A DNA stretch of 64,000 nt from Mesostigma viride (Eukaryota; Streptophyta; Mesostigmatophyceae; Mesostigmatales; Mesostigmataceae): positions 4,147,952 to 4,211,951 of the forward strand of contig RPFO01000082.1 of NCBI GenBank assembly GCA_009746045.1, written 5' to 3'. The translations under genes were made by a program, and so were the position numbers. Positions 12,201-24,200 of the stretch are shown here, in pieces (within the stretch, counting starts at the first letter, position 1; every line of letters begins with the position of its first letter). The notes below the pieces were generated by a model, which worked only from the letters and a program-made list of their open reading frames with translations, was not told where the DNA came from and did no database searches.

Positions 12201-15200
12201 ACAGTATTCCAGGCCGTAATCTTTACCGTGAGTTTTCCCGGTCGGATTTGCGAGCCCTGGCCGGGCATCGCTAGGCCTAGTTCCTAGCGAAGTTTTATGT
12301 AGTAAATTAGGGCCCACCGTCACACTGACATGCCGGGAAATCCCAGCCCTTGGGCCCTGGGCTTGTAAGAGATTACCTCCCTTTCCAGACCGCCTCCCTG
12401 ACATGGGTTTGCCCTGCTTCCACCAGGAACCTGTAGCGGCCACACAGGGGTGGCGGTGGATGGCGGTGGAGCATGGCGGCAAACAGAGGCGGAAACCAGG
12501 GGTGAGAGCCCGACTGGAGTGCATCCCTCTGCTATCAAGGTTTGAGACTGCATTGGTGACCAGTTGTACATACAAGGGGATTTGTGACAACTGAGGACCA
12601 AAAGGGTCTGTTTGCAGTCGTCATCCTAAATCGGGCCGGAAGGTGCTTCCGGACAGTCATCCGCTGTCCGCCAGGAAAACAGACTGGGGGGGGCGACCAG
12701 ACCACACAGGTGCATGTTGTCCGGCAGGCGCCGCGCCGCCACGTAAGGTAAGCACCTGAGTCACGGGCACACCCCTTTAAAAAGACCTTGCGAAGTTTCT
12801 TCCTGTGGGCACAAGCGCCAGCTAGTGGCGTCGACAGGCCCGCACGCACGAAGGTATAGTGGTGATGCGCCGGTTTGCGGTGCTGGCATCCCCGGCGTTT
12901 CATGCCGCGATGAGCGTGGGTTGAGGGAGCGGTGTTTGCTCCCGCTGCCTCTACCAGCACCGCTTCCTGCTTGCGATGGGTGGAAGCACGCTCTGGCCGC
13001 AGGCGGGATGTGATGAGCCTTTAATGCTCCCGCACTTGCCTGTCAAGCTGTGGGGGTGCTTAACTGGATGTTGGTGGTGGGGTGTGACCCACCAGTTGAA
13101 GTGTCAGCTCATGTGCCCGGGCCACAGCAGGCGGCCTGTTGGGGATCGATGAGGCTTGCCAGTCGTTTGTCCGCCGGAATGGTGATTTCATGGCGGCGTT
13201 GGTACGGCCGGTCGTGGGAGGGGGTGAATATTCTGATGGAGCACCTTTATACGAAGAGCTGGATGCCAAATACTTGGCCTTGCCAGATCCGGGGGAAGGT
13301 GGGAAAGTGGATGTTCTGGCGCTACTACCCCCTTCTTGGGGAGAGGTTGTAAGTGATGAGAGTAAGATGGTACAGCTGCTGAGTCCTGTCGCACGGCTGG
13401 TGCAGAAGTCGGCGCGCATAGCGCTTGGGTGTAAGATGGAGGAGGATGCCCGTGTTTGCCAAGTGTGCGAGGGGTGGGGAATACAATTTTTGCTATTTTG
13501 AGGAGAAGTCCCCTGCCGTGAATGGTACCTTTGTGGTGGGAAAGCCCGATGTCCGGCAGCGGCTGATTGTGGATCATCGCCCTGGCAACATGCTATTGGT
13601 CAATCCCCCGCCAACTTTTCTTCTACACCTTGGGGGGTTGGCTGAGCTTTTCGTGTGTGCAGGGGAGGTGTTTTTTGGTGGGGTGTCAGATCTGGATTCG
13701 TACTACAATCGGCTCTGCCTGCCTACATACCTGGCACAGGCGCTATTGTTCCTTACTGCTGGTGTGGTCAGATCTTGTGGGGCTGTTTGGCCCTGGATGT
13801 TGTGCTGGCCATGCATGCAATCGGCAACAAGCTTGCGGTAGCTGTGGCCCAGTGTGCCCACTAGTCGGTTTTGTACCGGTGTGGTGCTATAGACCCCCGT
13901 CGGGGCCTGAGTATGAACAGGTCAGTGCTCCTCTTGATTGCGGATGCTGACACGGAGGGACAGACGATCCGGCTCCGGCTGGAGGAAGACCCAGGGTCAG
14001 GCTGCTGCACCGTTGGCCGCCTCTGCCTGCTTCAAACCTGTGCAGGATCCAGAAGGTATGCATGCTGTTCTGCTGGATGATCTCTATCTCACCCGCTGTA
14101 CTTCGATGAAGGGGGTGAATAAGCAGCTGGATCTTGTTCAGGCCGCCTACGCCGATGTAGGGCTTGTTCAGAAGGCTGGGAAGGTCGTACGGGCGACAAC
14201 AGAACAGACAGTGGGGTGAAGGCGGTGGGGGGTATTCACGAGCGGGATGGGGAGGTGGTACCTGTGCCTGAGCGTGTGATAGTCGTTATAGCCGCTACTA
14301 ACAGAATCTTGGAGCAGGGCTCCATCTACTATCGTGAACTGAGTTCAGTGATTGGGATGTGGGTCTGGATGCAGCTTCTGCGCGGCCCCATGCTGCCGGT
14401 GTGGCTGGAGACGTATCCAGCCCTGCTAGAAGCTATGCGCACCTCCGTGCCTGGGCGCCGCTGGCGGCTCCTGCCGGGAGCACGAGCAGGGCTGCAGGCG
14501 GCGGCTGCCCTGGCCCCTTTTCTGAAGGCTGTCAGGGCCCGGCCCCTGTCTGGCCAGTTCGTCGCTAGTGTCGCCAGCAGTTACGGTGGAGGGGTTACAA
14601 GTGTACAGGGACCTTCCGAGGGATGTTTGTGCCCGGCTGGCAACCTGGCGCGAGGCGCGGGGTTGGAGGACGACAGCCTTAGGGTCGGGGGAGGACTGGG
14701 ACCCGCAGCGGGTGGAGGAGGTGGACTACAGCCTGCTGGGAAGTGGTTACTGGCGCACGGCCCTTTCCTAGCGGCGGCGGGGGCAACCTAAACACATCAA
14801 TTTGAAGGAGGTAATCGTTTGAACGCAATGGGTGGAATGGCCGTGTTGGGCCCAGCTGCATGCCAAGGGCACCAGCTCGTGGACTCCAGCGCGGCAGTGG
14901 GGGCATTTGTTACGGGCAGGTCATCTTCATACCGACTCAACCAGATGGTTCGCCGCTACTGTGCCCTGTCACCGGCAGGTGACACGCAGAGCCACTGGGT
15001 GTGGGTCGCTACTGCTCACAATTATTAACCCCGCAGACCAGGCCAGCCGGCGGTGAATCTTTTTGTGCCGGCTGTCGGCCCTCCACTCATGCCCCGACGC
15101 CAGTTGGCTACCTGCATGCCTTGTCGCTAATTTCCAGGCGACAGTTCGTAATTGACCGCGATGATTTTATCAATTTCAAGGATATTCATATTTACGCCTT

Positions 15201-18200
15201 AGTGGTGCAGTTTTGGGGCGGTGGTTTTAAGGAATTGCCAGGCCTGGCGATCCTTTTCTTGAAGGGGGGGGGGGGGGGGGTAGGTCGGAGCCCTGGTGCT
15301 CCGCACCGCCAGGCCTATGCAGGGGGGGCCCAGCCCGTCCTGGTCCGGGACGCCGTTTCTTTCTGGCTTGTGCGGCTTATGGCGGCTGAACTGCCCCGCA
15401 CGGCCTTCTTTTATCAGGCAATATGACAGGCCCAGCATTTATAGGAGGTTCCGTCCTGCATGGCTCCAGGCCTAGGCTGTGTCGTGGCCTATTGCAAGGG
15501 GGGGGCGCTACACCCGACACCTGGAAGGTCTTTTTGCCACGTCGTCCCACGTTTTGTATTTTTCTTCCAACTCTCATCGTACCGTAGCCATCAACTGACC
15601 TCACCCCTGAGTGGTGGGTCAGGGGGGAACTGGCTTTACTACCTCGAGGGTGAACCTGGGGTGGGACAAAGTACCCCCATAGCTAGTGTAGTAGTGTTCT
15701 TTAGTGCATGTGGTACAAATTTTTGCGGCTAAAGCCATGGAAGGAGATGTGGGTAGAGCAGGGGCACAGCTGCTGCATGTGAGCTGGCGTGCGAATTCAC
15801 ATAAGAGTTCTCACCCCAGTAGCGTATAGATGGCTGGCGTACAAATATCTGCTCTTATGGGTATGCGGGGGCTCGGTGATTGGGGCGGAGGCGGTTGCGG
15901 GGGTTTCGCATGTTTTCGACTCAGACCAAGACTAAGGAATCCACTTTAATGGACATACCTGAGTCGGCAGGACCAATTTACTGGCGCTTGCGCTTTATTG
16001 GCCGCTGGGGTGTGTTATGTGTGCCTGCGCGCCAACTATGTAGAGCCTGAAATGTGGAAAGTTTCTCCCTCAGGTGACGACGTTGACAGTACAGGAATCG
16101 AGATTAGAAGCCAGAGGCGGCCCTATATTCCAAAGGTGTCATCATGCTGAGGTGTCACCGGCTCGTGGTGGGCGCTTGTGTATGCTTTGCATGGCGTCTT
16201 CTTCCTTGTCCTTGCATGCACATTCAACGCCCTTGCTGGCCGAGGGTGAAACGCTAGCGGGGCCCTGAGAACGGCTACATATCATGCACGGATGCTCGTC
16301 ACAACCGCCGGCGACTGCAATGGCCGTGCCTGTTGCGGCAGGGCAGCCTTGGGAGCCAGCTCGAGTGAGGAGGGTTCACGTTTTACTTTGGGAACGCACC
16401 AGGATGGGGGAGTTGGGTAACGAGAACTAGGAATCTACAATCAATCGGAAAATCCATCGGTGCAGCGTGGCAGGCTCACTCATGGCTTTTGTCATTGCCC
16501 ACTTCTTGTTTCAATCAAACACTGGTGGATTGGCAATAGTGGGAGTATGAAATACAAGTGTGTAGTTCTGCAACTTGTGTGCGCACCCCGCATTAACCAA
16601 CCGCCTCCTGATTGTTCGACCATGATCCGTCCGGGTTTCCGGTGTGAGAGAAGTCCACCTTTGTACGTCCTGCTCATGGTACAGGGTCAAAGCTGACTAA
16701 TGAACGCGCCACGTGTCAGCCGTACCCTGAAACGAACGCAACCTATACACGTGGCACCTGTTGGTACACTCTTCCACTCTGTGAAATCAAATGCCGGACC
16801 AAGCTAGCGGGAACACCAGAGCGCACTCCCCTCCGTAAAACCAGGCGCTGTACCGGTGGGAAGAGTGCACTCCTGACACTTTTCCTTGGCGCCGCAGTAA
16901 GCTCTAAATAGGCCGGAACCTTTTTGCCACTGTGGCAAATCGGTCCACGGACCTACTTAGCCGGCGATAACCACTCACCGGTAGACTCAAGTGAATTCCG
17001 GAATTGACTTGACTGTACCGGCGAGTGGTTATCTCCGGCTAAATAGCTCCGGACCTATTGCCGCATGTGGCAAAAAGGTTTCGGCGCTATTTAGAGACTA
17101 TCTAAGACCTGCGTATCCTGGAGGTCAGGGGCTCGAATCCGCAGTGAGACACGCCGGCGCCCAAGTGCGGGCTCAGCAGGCATCATGCGGGTGGCTCAGC
17201 CCACATGCAGGTGGCTCACTGTCGGCCCTTCAATCCCCTCCACGAGGCCAGGTTTTAGACAGCTCTAAATATTCCGGAACCTGTTTGCCCCCTGCGGCAA
17301 ATCGGTCCACGGACCTATTTAGCCGGCGATAACCACTCGCCGGTACACTCAAGTGAATTCCACTATCTAGAGCTAAGTGCCGCTCTCAAACATTGCGACC
17401 AGAGCGCACTCCGTCGCTAAAATTTTGGCGCCGGATCCGTTTCTGCCGGTTTTAAGCACTCGCTCGACGTCCCAAGGTGCCACGCCGTGTCAGTGTCAGA
17501 CGGCGTGTACTGTTTTGGCTGGATGTGCCCCTTTCTATGATTGGTATGTTTGTAATGCTGTGTGTCCTTTCCTAACCAATTATGCATGCAGGGAGGTCCG
17601 AAATAACTACCTGCGAGGCTCCATCCCATCTGCACTGACTGGTTTTGGGATGTACACTGTGTAAGTCCGGATGGCACTCTGACGCTGCCATGGTCTGGAG
17701 ATGTCTAGAAATTGCTGTTGGCATTGTTGTCATTTGCTATCTACTATAGTACAAAGAGGAGTGGGAGGAAGAATCACCCGTATCGACTTCTCTTACTGTA
17801 TATCACTGATGAGATCATTGAACTTATTACCGGTAAACTAATCCAGCGCTTTAGAAAGAAAACATCAATCTCTTCTCTTTTTGACAGCAAACGTGTGTCA
17901 GCTGTCCCCAACCAGTTAAAGCAAACAATGGGAGGGGGTGGGCAGGCTGGCTGGGTGGGATCGAGATAGAGAGGGAGGGAGGGAGGGAGGGAGGGAGGGA
18001 GGGAGGGAGGGAGGGAGGGAGGGAGGGAGGGAGGGCGGGAGGGAGGGAGGGAGGGAGGGAGGGAGGGAGGAGGGAGGGAGGGAGGGAGGGAGGAGGGAGG
18101 GAGGGAGGGAGGGAGGGAGGGAGGGAGGGAGGGAGGGAGGGAGGGAGGGAGGGAGGGAGGGAGGGAGGGAGGGAGGAGGGAGGGAGGGAGGGAGGGAGGG

Positions 18201-21200
18201 AGGGAGGGAGGGACAGAGGGAGGAACTGATAAGCAGGAAAGTCTTGTGTTGCCTAACTAGTTGCCTATCTTGTTGCGACACCTGTGTAATGGCATGGGGT
18301 CCCTGTAGAGGTGGGAATTCTTCTCGTCAACCCCTCTCCATCCACTTCTAGTAAAGTTGAACAAGCTTCACGCTTATTTCTATTAGGCAGTGAATCGCAA
18401 TCAACACATCACTCGCATTTTTCAACTAAAAATGGCCTGGGCAGTCATATTGATAGTGATTGGTGATGCATGGGAAGGAAGATAACTAAATGGTCTTCGT
18501 GGCCCCTGTGATGCATGGTATAGGCTTCCTAGATTGCTACACTGCCAGGTGGTATGCACGATACCTGATTGTGAATTCTTGCTATACTGCTTTGCCCATG
18601 CGAATAACGTTCTGTGCATGACGTTCTTATCGGGCAAACCCTGTGCTACTACTGCCTTCGTTCCTTCTTGGCTGTGAGGGCAGGGATGTTAGAGATAACG
18701 CACTCATTTGTGGAGTCATCAGCTTTGCTGGTGGCGTGGACTTCTATTACGACGGCACACTCATCGGCGTAGCCTGTGGACGTAAGTTGATGGCTTGGCA
18801 ATTTCAACTGCCTCTCCTACGTTTTTAGCTAAACACCCTTGTATGCGCAGTCTTGCATTTACCCCAATGGTACATCATGCGTATGCAGGGGAAGTTCAGG
18901 GGTCAATCTCAAGGCACATTAAAACTAGGCAAAGTCCACAGGCATGACTGAAAGTTTTAGATTAGGCTTTCCTTAATTTTCTAATGGTTAACGCAACATA
19001 ACAATGATGGCTTGTTCAGCCCTTGAGTAGGTATTTACTGGCAACATACGGCCAACTCTAGAAACATCACACCGAAAGCTAGGCGTGTAGCTAGCTTTAG
19101 GTGTCTGACAGCTCAGTGCTCTAGCACAGCAACTATAGCCTGCAGCTACGTATGTTGGTCAAGTCTTTTGTTTTCTGCTTACTCCGTCATCAATCGTCGG
19201 CGAAAATATCCATTCGTGCACAGTGGCATTCATGACTGGCCTGCTGCTCACGTGTGGTTTTGGCAGGGGCGTTGGTGTGGGGCTGGTGGTGGTTGCAATG
19301 CTGGGGGTGGTGATTGTTGCGTGCTGTGCCAGTGCTCCTGGGTTGCTGGCCCAATATACCCTGCTGCCAATTGCGTTCCCAATGCCAGTGAGCACTTGTG
19401 TCGGGCATAATCCCTACAGAAGGAGAGGTGTGACCTGGCCATATGCATGACTTTTTGGAAAGGAAGCGCAGTGCACTGGCAGCTTCACCGCAGATGGCAT
19501 GCAACGCTGACTGGCATCCACCTGCGTGGCCACATCAGTGTGACTCAGGGATCTTGCTTACAAAATCTGTGCCACTGCATGACCCGTTTCATGGGCTTGG
19601 CAAGGTGGTAAATAAGGCAAATATGAGAAACCACATGCAGTAACGCGATAAAACTTTTATTTCTTCAAAAAACTCCTTATTTAGGTTTGTGATCCAACCC
19701 TGAGTGAGAGTTGAGACAACTGAATGCCAGCATCATCCTTTCTGTGGCTCTTTACCCTTGTATGGATGGAAATGTTTGGCATTGCTCATGTGCAGCTCAA
19801 TGCGCCAACAGCTCCGATTGCTTTGGTGCTGAAGAAGTTTGCATCCAGGGGAAATGTATTTGTGAGTTCTTTTGTATTCACCTGTTCTATTAATCAATCT
19901 AAGCAGCCAGATAAAGCTGGCACTTCAGAGGTATTAAGTGCCATGAATAACTGTTGTAACTCTTGTAATCGGTGTCCAAATGAGGTATATAGATTCTCAT
20001 GTGTAGCCCCTGCCATGCTTGCCTTTTGGGCCGCAGTCTTGTGATTGTAGCCCTTGTATGCCAAAGCATCATGTGATTTCTAGCGGGCATGCTTCGGCCC
20101 CATGCTGTAGAGGCGAGGCGATGTGAAGATACTCAGATATTGAAATCAGCACATAATAATGGAGCCATTTCATGTTTTCTTCACAATCCTTGTCAAATAA
20201 CTGGCGGCTACGCTGGCAAGCTACTTGCTGTGCTTCTGTCTGGGGTATGCCCCAAGATGCCCATTTTCCGTTTGGGAGGCCATAACTAAAAATTTCACTA
20301 TGGGCTAGTATTTTTACAGTGTAAAGGACGGAATACGAGTGAGTGTACCCGCAAATCCTACTTATCTAATCCTATTTATCTTTTTGATGGGAATATGGGC
20401 AGTAGCGCTTGCAGGCCTGTGTAATTGGTCTCGTGTATGGTACGTACAGACGTGGCCCCAGTGCCAGCCCGATGCTGTGGGGCAGCGTGGAGAGTCCGGG
20501 ATGATAAGTTGGTCAGCTGCTGAGGGGGCTTGAAACAAGTAATAGGGAAGACGGGGCAGATGATCAACTCCCGTGACGGATGCTAGGATTGGTGGTTTGA
20601 AGGCTTGGGGCAGCTTCTCCCCTGCTGCTAGATCTAGACCTCATCTGCATAAACATATTGCATTACATCCCTAGCTTTTGGTCCATGAAAGTTCCTACCA
20701 CGAGAAACATTTGTTTTAAAATTGAGTGTGCTAGGCTTTTTTGTAAGTAAAGCCTATACCACACCATTGGAAGTCATTGTACAAGTCATGATCAGGCTGG
20801 TTGTTGTAACACCGTGCTGGGGCCCAGCATACCTCTCTAAACACAAGAGTTGTCCCTCGCACAGCGTGCGTGCGTGGGTGGGTGGGTGGGTGGGTGGGTG
20901 GGTGGGTGGGTGGGTGGGTGGGTGGGTGGGTGGGTGGGTGGGTGGGTGGGTGGGTGGGTGGGTGGGTGGGTGGGTGGGTGGGTGGTGGGTGGGTGGGTGG
21001 GTGGGTGGGTGGGTGGGTGGGTGGGTGGGTGGGTGGGTGGGTGGGTGGGTGGGTGGGTGGGTGGGTGGGTGGCAGGTGGGTGGGTGGGTGGCAGGTGGGT
21101 GGGTGGGTGGCAGGTGGGTGGGTGGGCAGGTGGGTGGGTGGGCAGGTGGGTGGGTGGGTGGGTGGGTGGGTGGGTGGGTGGTGTGGGTGGGTGGGTGGGT

Positions 21201-24200
21201 GGGTGGTGGGTGGGTGGGTGGGTGGGTGGGTGGGTGGGTGGGTGGGTGGGTGGGTGGGTGGGTGGCAGGTGGGTGGGTGGGTGGCAGGTGGGTGGGTGGG
21301 TGGGTGGGTGGGTGGGTGGGTGGGTGGCAGGTGGGTGGGTGGGTGGGTGGGGTGGGTGGGTGGGTGGGTGGTGGGTGGGTGGGTGGGTGGGTGGGTGGGT
21401 GGGTGGGTGGGTGGGTGGGTGGGTGGGTGGGTGGATGGGTGGGCAGGTGGGCAGGTGGGTGGATGGGTGGGCAGGTGGGCAGGTGGGCAGGTGGGTGGGC
21501 AGGTGGGTGGGTGGGTGGGTGGGTGGGTGGGTGGGTGGGTGGGTGGGTGGGTGGGTGGGTGGGTGGGTGGGTGGGTGGGTGGGTGGGTGGGTGGTGGTGG
21601 GTGGTGGGTGGGTGGGTGGGTGGGTGGGTGGTGGGTGGGTGGGTGGGTGGGTGGGTGGGTGGGTGGGCGGGGTGGGGTGGGTGAGCTCGTCCACTCCACA
21701 TAGAAAGTGAGCGAAGCTCAGCAATCGGCCAACAAGAAAACAAAGCAATATGCCAATAGTGGGAAAGCGGCGGCGGACACGGGCAAGAATGACAACTTAC
21801 ACTCATCCACTCCCAAGAATCACCAGTCTTTATTGAAACAATAAGTGGACTGGGCCCTCATAATTGAATGGCAAGGTGGGACCTAATAAGAAAACAATTC
21901 AGCACATAGTGCTTGCCCCAGCAACAAGATAGCGTGGGCGGGCGGGTGAAGAAACCACCTAGTGCCGACACAACATTTGTCTATATTTCACGTCGGTTAA
22001 GCAGGGTCACAGCCATTGACAAGCGTCATTCGATTTTCGTGTAACGTCACACTTGCGTCACAAGGCCATACAAAATGCTATAGCTTAAAACTATTCCTAC
22101 TCGTAGCTCCAAAGCCTACTAGGGCTGGTCGCACTATGTGCTTGGTCACAAAGTCTGGCCACTTTCAAGTGGCATCGGTTACGTTGACAGCATGTGACGC
22201 CAGATTTTCAGCAAAATAGTACACGACGTACTTCTGCCGTACTTCTGTAGTACAAGCCCAGCACTCCCTCAAGCTTGACTTCACCGCCTAGAACTATGTA
22301 GCACGCTGCCTCAAACAGCCGGCCCACAAGTTTTCCCGTATTAATGCTATGACTTGTCAAACGCCTGCCATCCGCGCGGCCGGTGGGACTTACAACCAGC
22401 GGCTGTTCTAGCCTGTGCAGGTCTCTCTCGTACCACCATGCTAAACTATTTTTTCAAGAAATCCGATTTTGTGCCATATCTTCATTAGCAAGGATGCTTC
22501 TTGGATAGCTTGAATGCCTCGACATACTGCCTGTATGTCACGTGTATCCTGGAATCATGGGCCTCTCACCACGTACAAGGGTATGCAGTGACCTATTCAT
22601 GGGCTTTGTAACTGCACCAGCCTCGCGTCACGTTTTTATACTTGCAACCGTACTGTGTCAGTGCAAGGTCTATGCCAATAGCCTTGCATTGAATCAAAGG
22701 GGAAAGCAGTTTGCTGACTTGGTATGAAAGGGGACAGCCAGTTTGCTGACTTGGTAGGGAATCGTAAGAATTCAGCTTTGCAGGTAAGCTGCCGCTTGCG
22801 TTCACACAACCTTGGGTTGTTATATTAGTGTTGCACTAGGTATATGGAGGAAAGGTTTTACTCTTGAGACCCTTAATTATTGCAAAGAAAATGCTGTTTC
22901 AATAAAATATCATACCAGCCGACTCTTGTTGGTCTAGTCGGCCATAACCAAGCCACCAGACAGTGAGGAACACAAAGGTAAGGTGAAACGTGAGACCAAC
23001 GCCGCCTTTGTGCAAGGCAAACACTGGTTACGGCCGTCGATGCAATAACTAGGCTTAGGACGAGTCCGCTCCAATGACGCGCATGTATAGCAAGGCACGT
23101 GCATGCACATGACCTAAGGCATCCAAAACATACTCAAGTCCTAGGTGTTGGCGTAGTGTCACAATATGATATAGGTGTGGGCGCAAGCGCACCACGCCTC
23201 CAACGCAGCACTGTACGCCAAAGTTTGCGCGAAGCTCGTATCCCAAAGGAACCTGTCCAAAGCGGCCAGTGACCCAAAGACACAAGGGCCCCACGGCGCC
23301 ACCTATCATGCCAGTCCATGTAGGCAGCCAGAAAATAAACAAAGGTACAGCCGGCGCTGGCCGAAAAGACGTGTCCCATAATGTATCAAGCACCCATATG
23401 GTCTCGACCCAAAAATATTTCTAACGAGCCGCAAACTCAGCCCCAACGGTCACTACACAAACATGACACGTGGCCCGGAATATAAAACATTGTAGCATTG
23501 AAAACATAAATTTCCCCGCCACATCAAACAATTACCTAGTTAGGGAAACTCATGAATACCAGCTCTTATCTGCTTGCTGTCGAGTCAAGTCTTGGTGGCT
23601 CCGACAGGTCAAACCCTGCAGCATTCCTTATTCTGCGAATGGTAGCCAAGAGGGCTATTAGCTCCTTACCCCCATTTTCCCCCTCATATCATCTTTGCTT
23701 TTTTGCCCATGACTCTGGGGTTTCTTGCCCCTAATTCTGTGCGCTGCTCACATGCGTGTTGTACCGATGGTTGGCCGCAGCGGTCGTCAATGGTTGTCCC
23801 CCAAGATGGACAGCGGATGGTGACGGCGGATGCCTGGTTAGAGTTGCTCCAACAACCATTAGCCTTGCGCCGATCAGCTGTGGAGCGGCCTGGGCTACTC
23901 AGCACCCCGGCAACAATGCAGGCCACCTTGTAAAAATCACCAATGCGGTCGTGAACAACGCGGCAACGTTGGTGGCCGACAAGGCTACACGAACTTGGAT
24001 TGGTCTCACAGATGCCATTGAGGAAGGCAACCACGTCTGGCATGACGCAACGGTGCCTACCTATACCAACTGGCAACCGGGCGAGCCTGCAGAGTCCAAT
24101 GACTGTGTGACAATTGCGGAACCAAGTGGCAAGTGGTACGGTGCTGGTTGCGAAGAAAGTCACGGAGTGATCTGCCAGATTTTCGGATGTAAGTCGCTTT

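Noticed and set aside
17128-17142. GGCTCGAATCC, resembling a tRNA B box
   Set aside because: No A box or cloverleaf found around it.
20722-21806. Long Trp-Val-Gly-Gly and His-Pro-Pro-Thr frames
   Set aside because: By-products of the GGGT microsatellite.
23055-23393. 112-residue minus-strand frame with hydrophobic start
   Set aside because: No recognised motif, no splice context, and it lies in an intron of the plus-strand gene.
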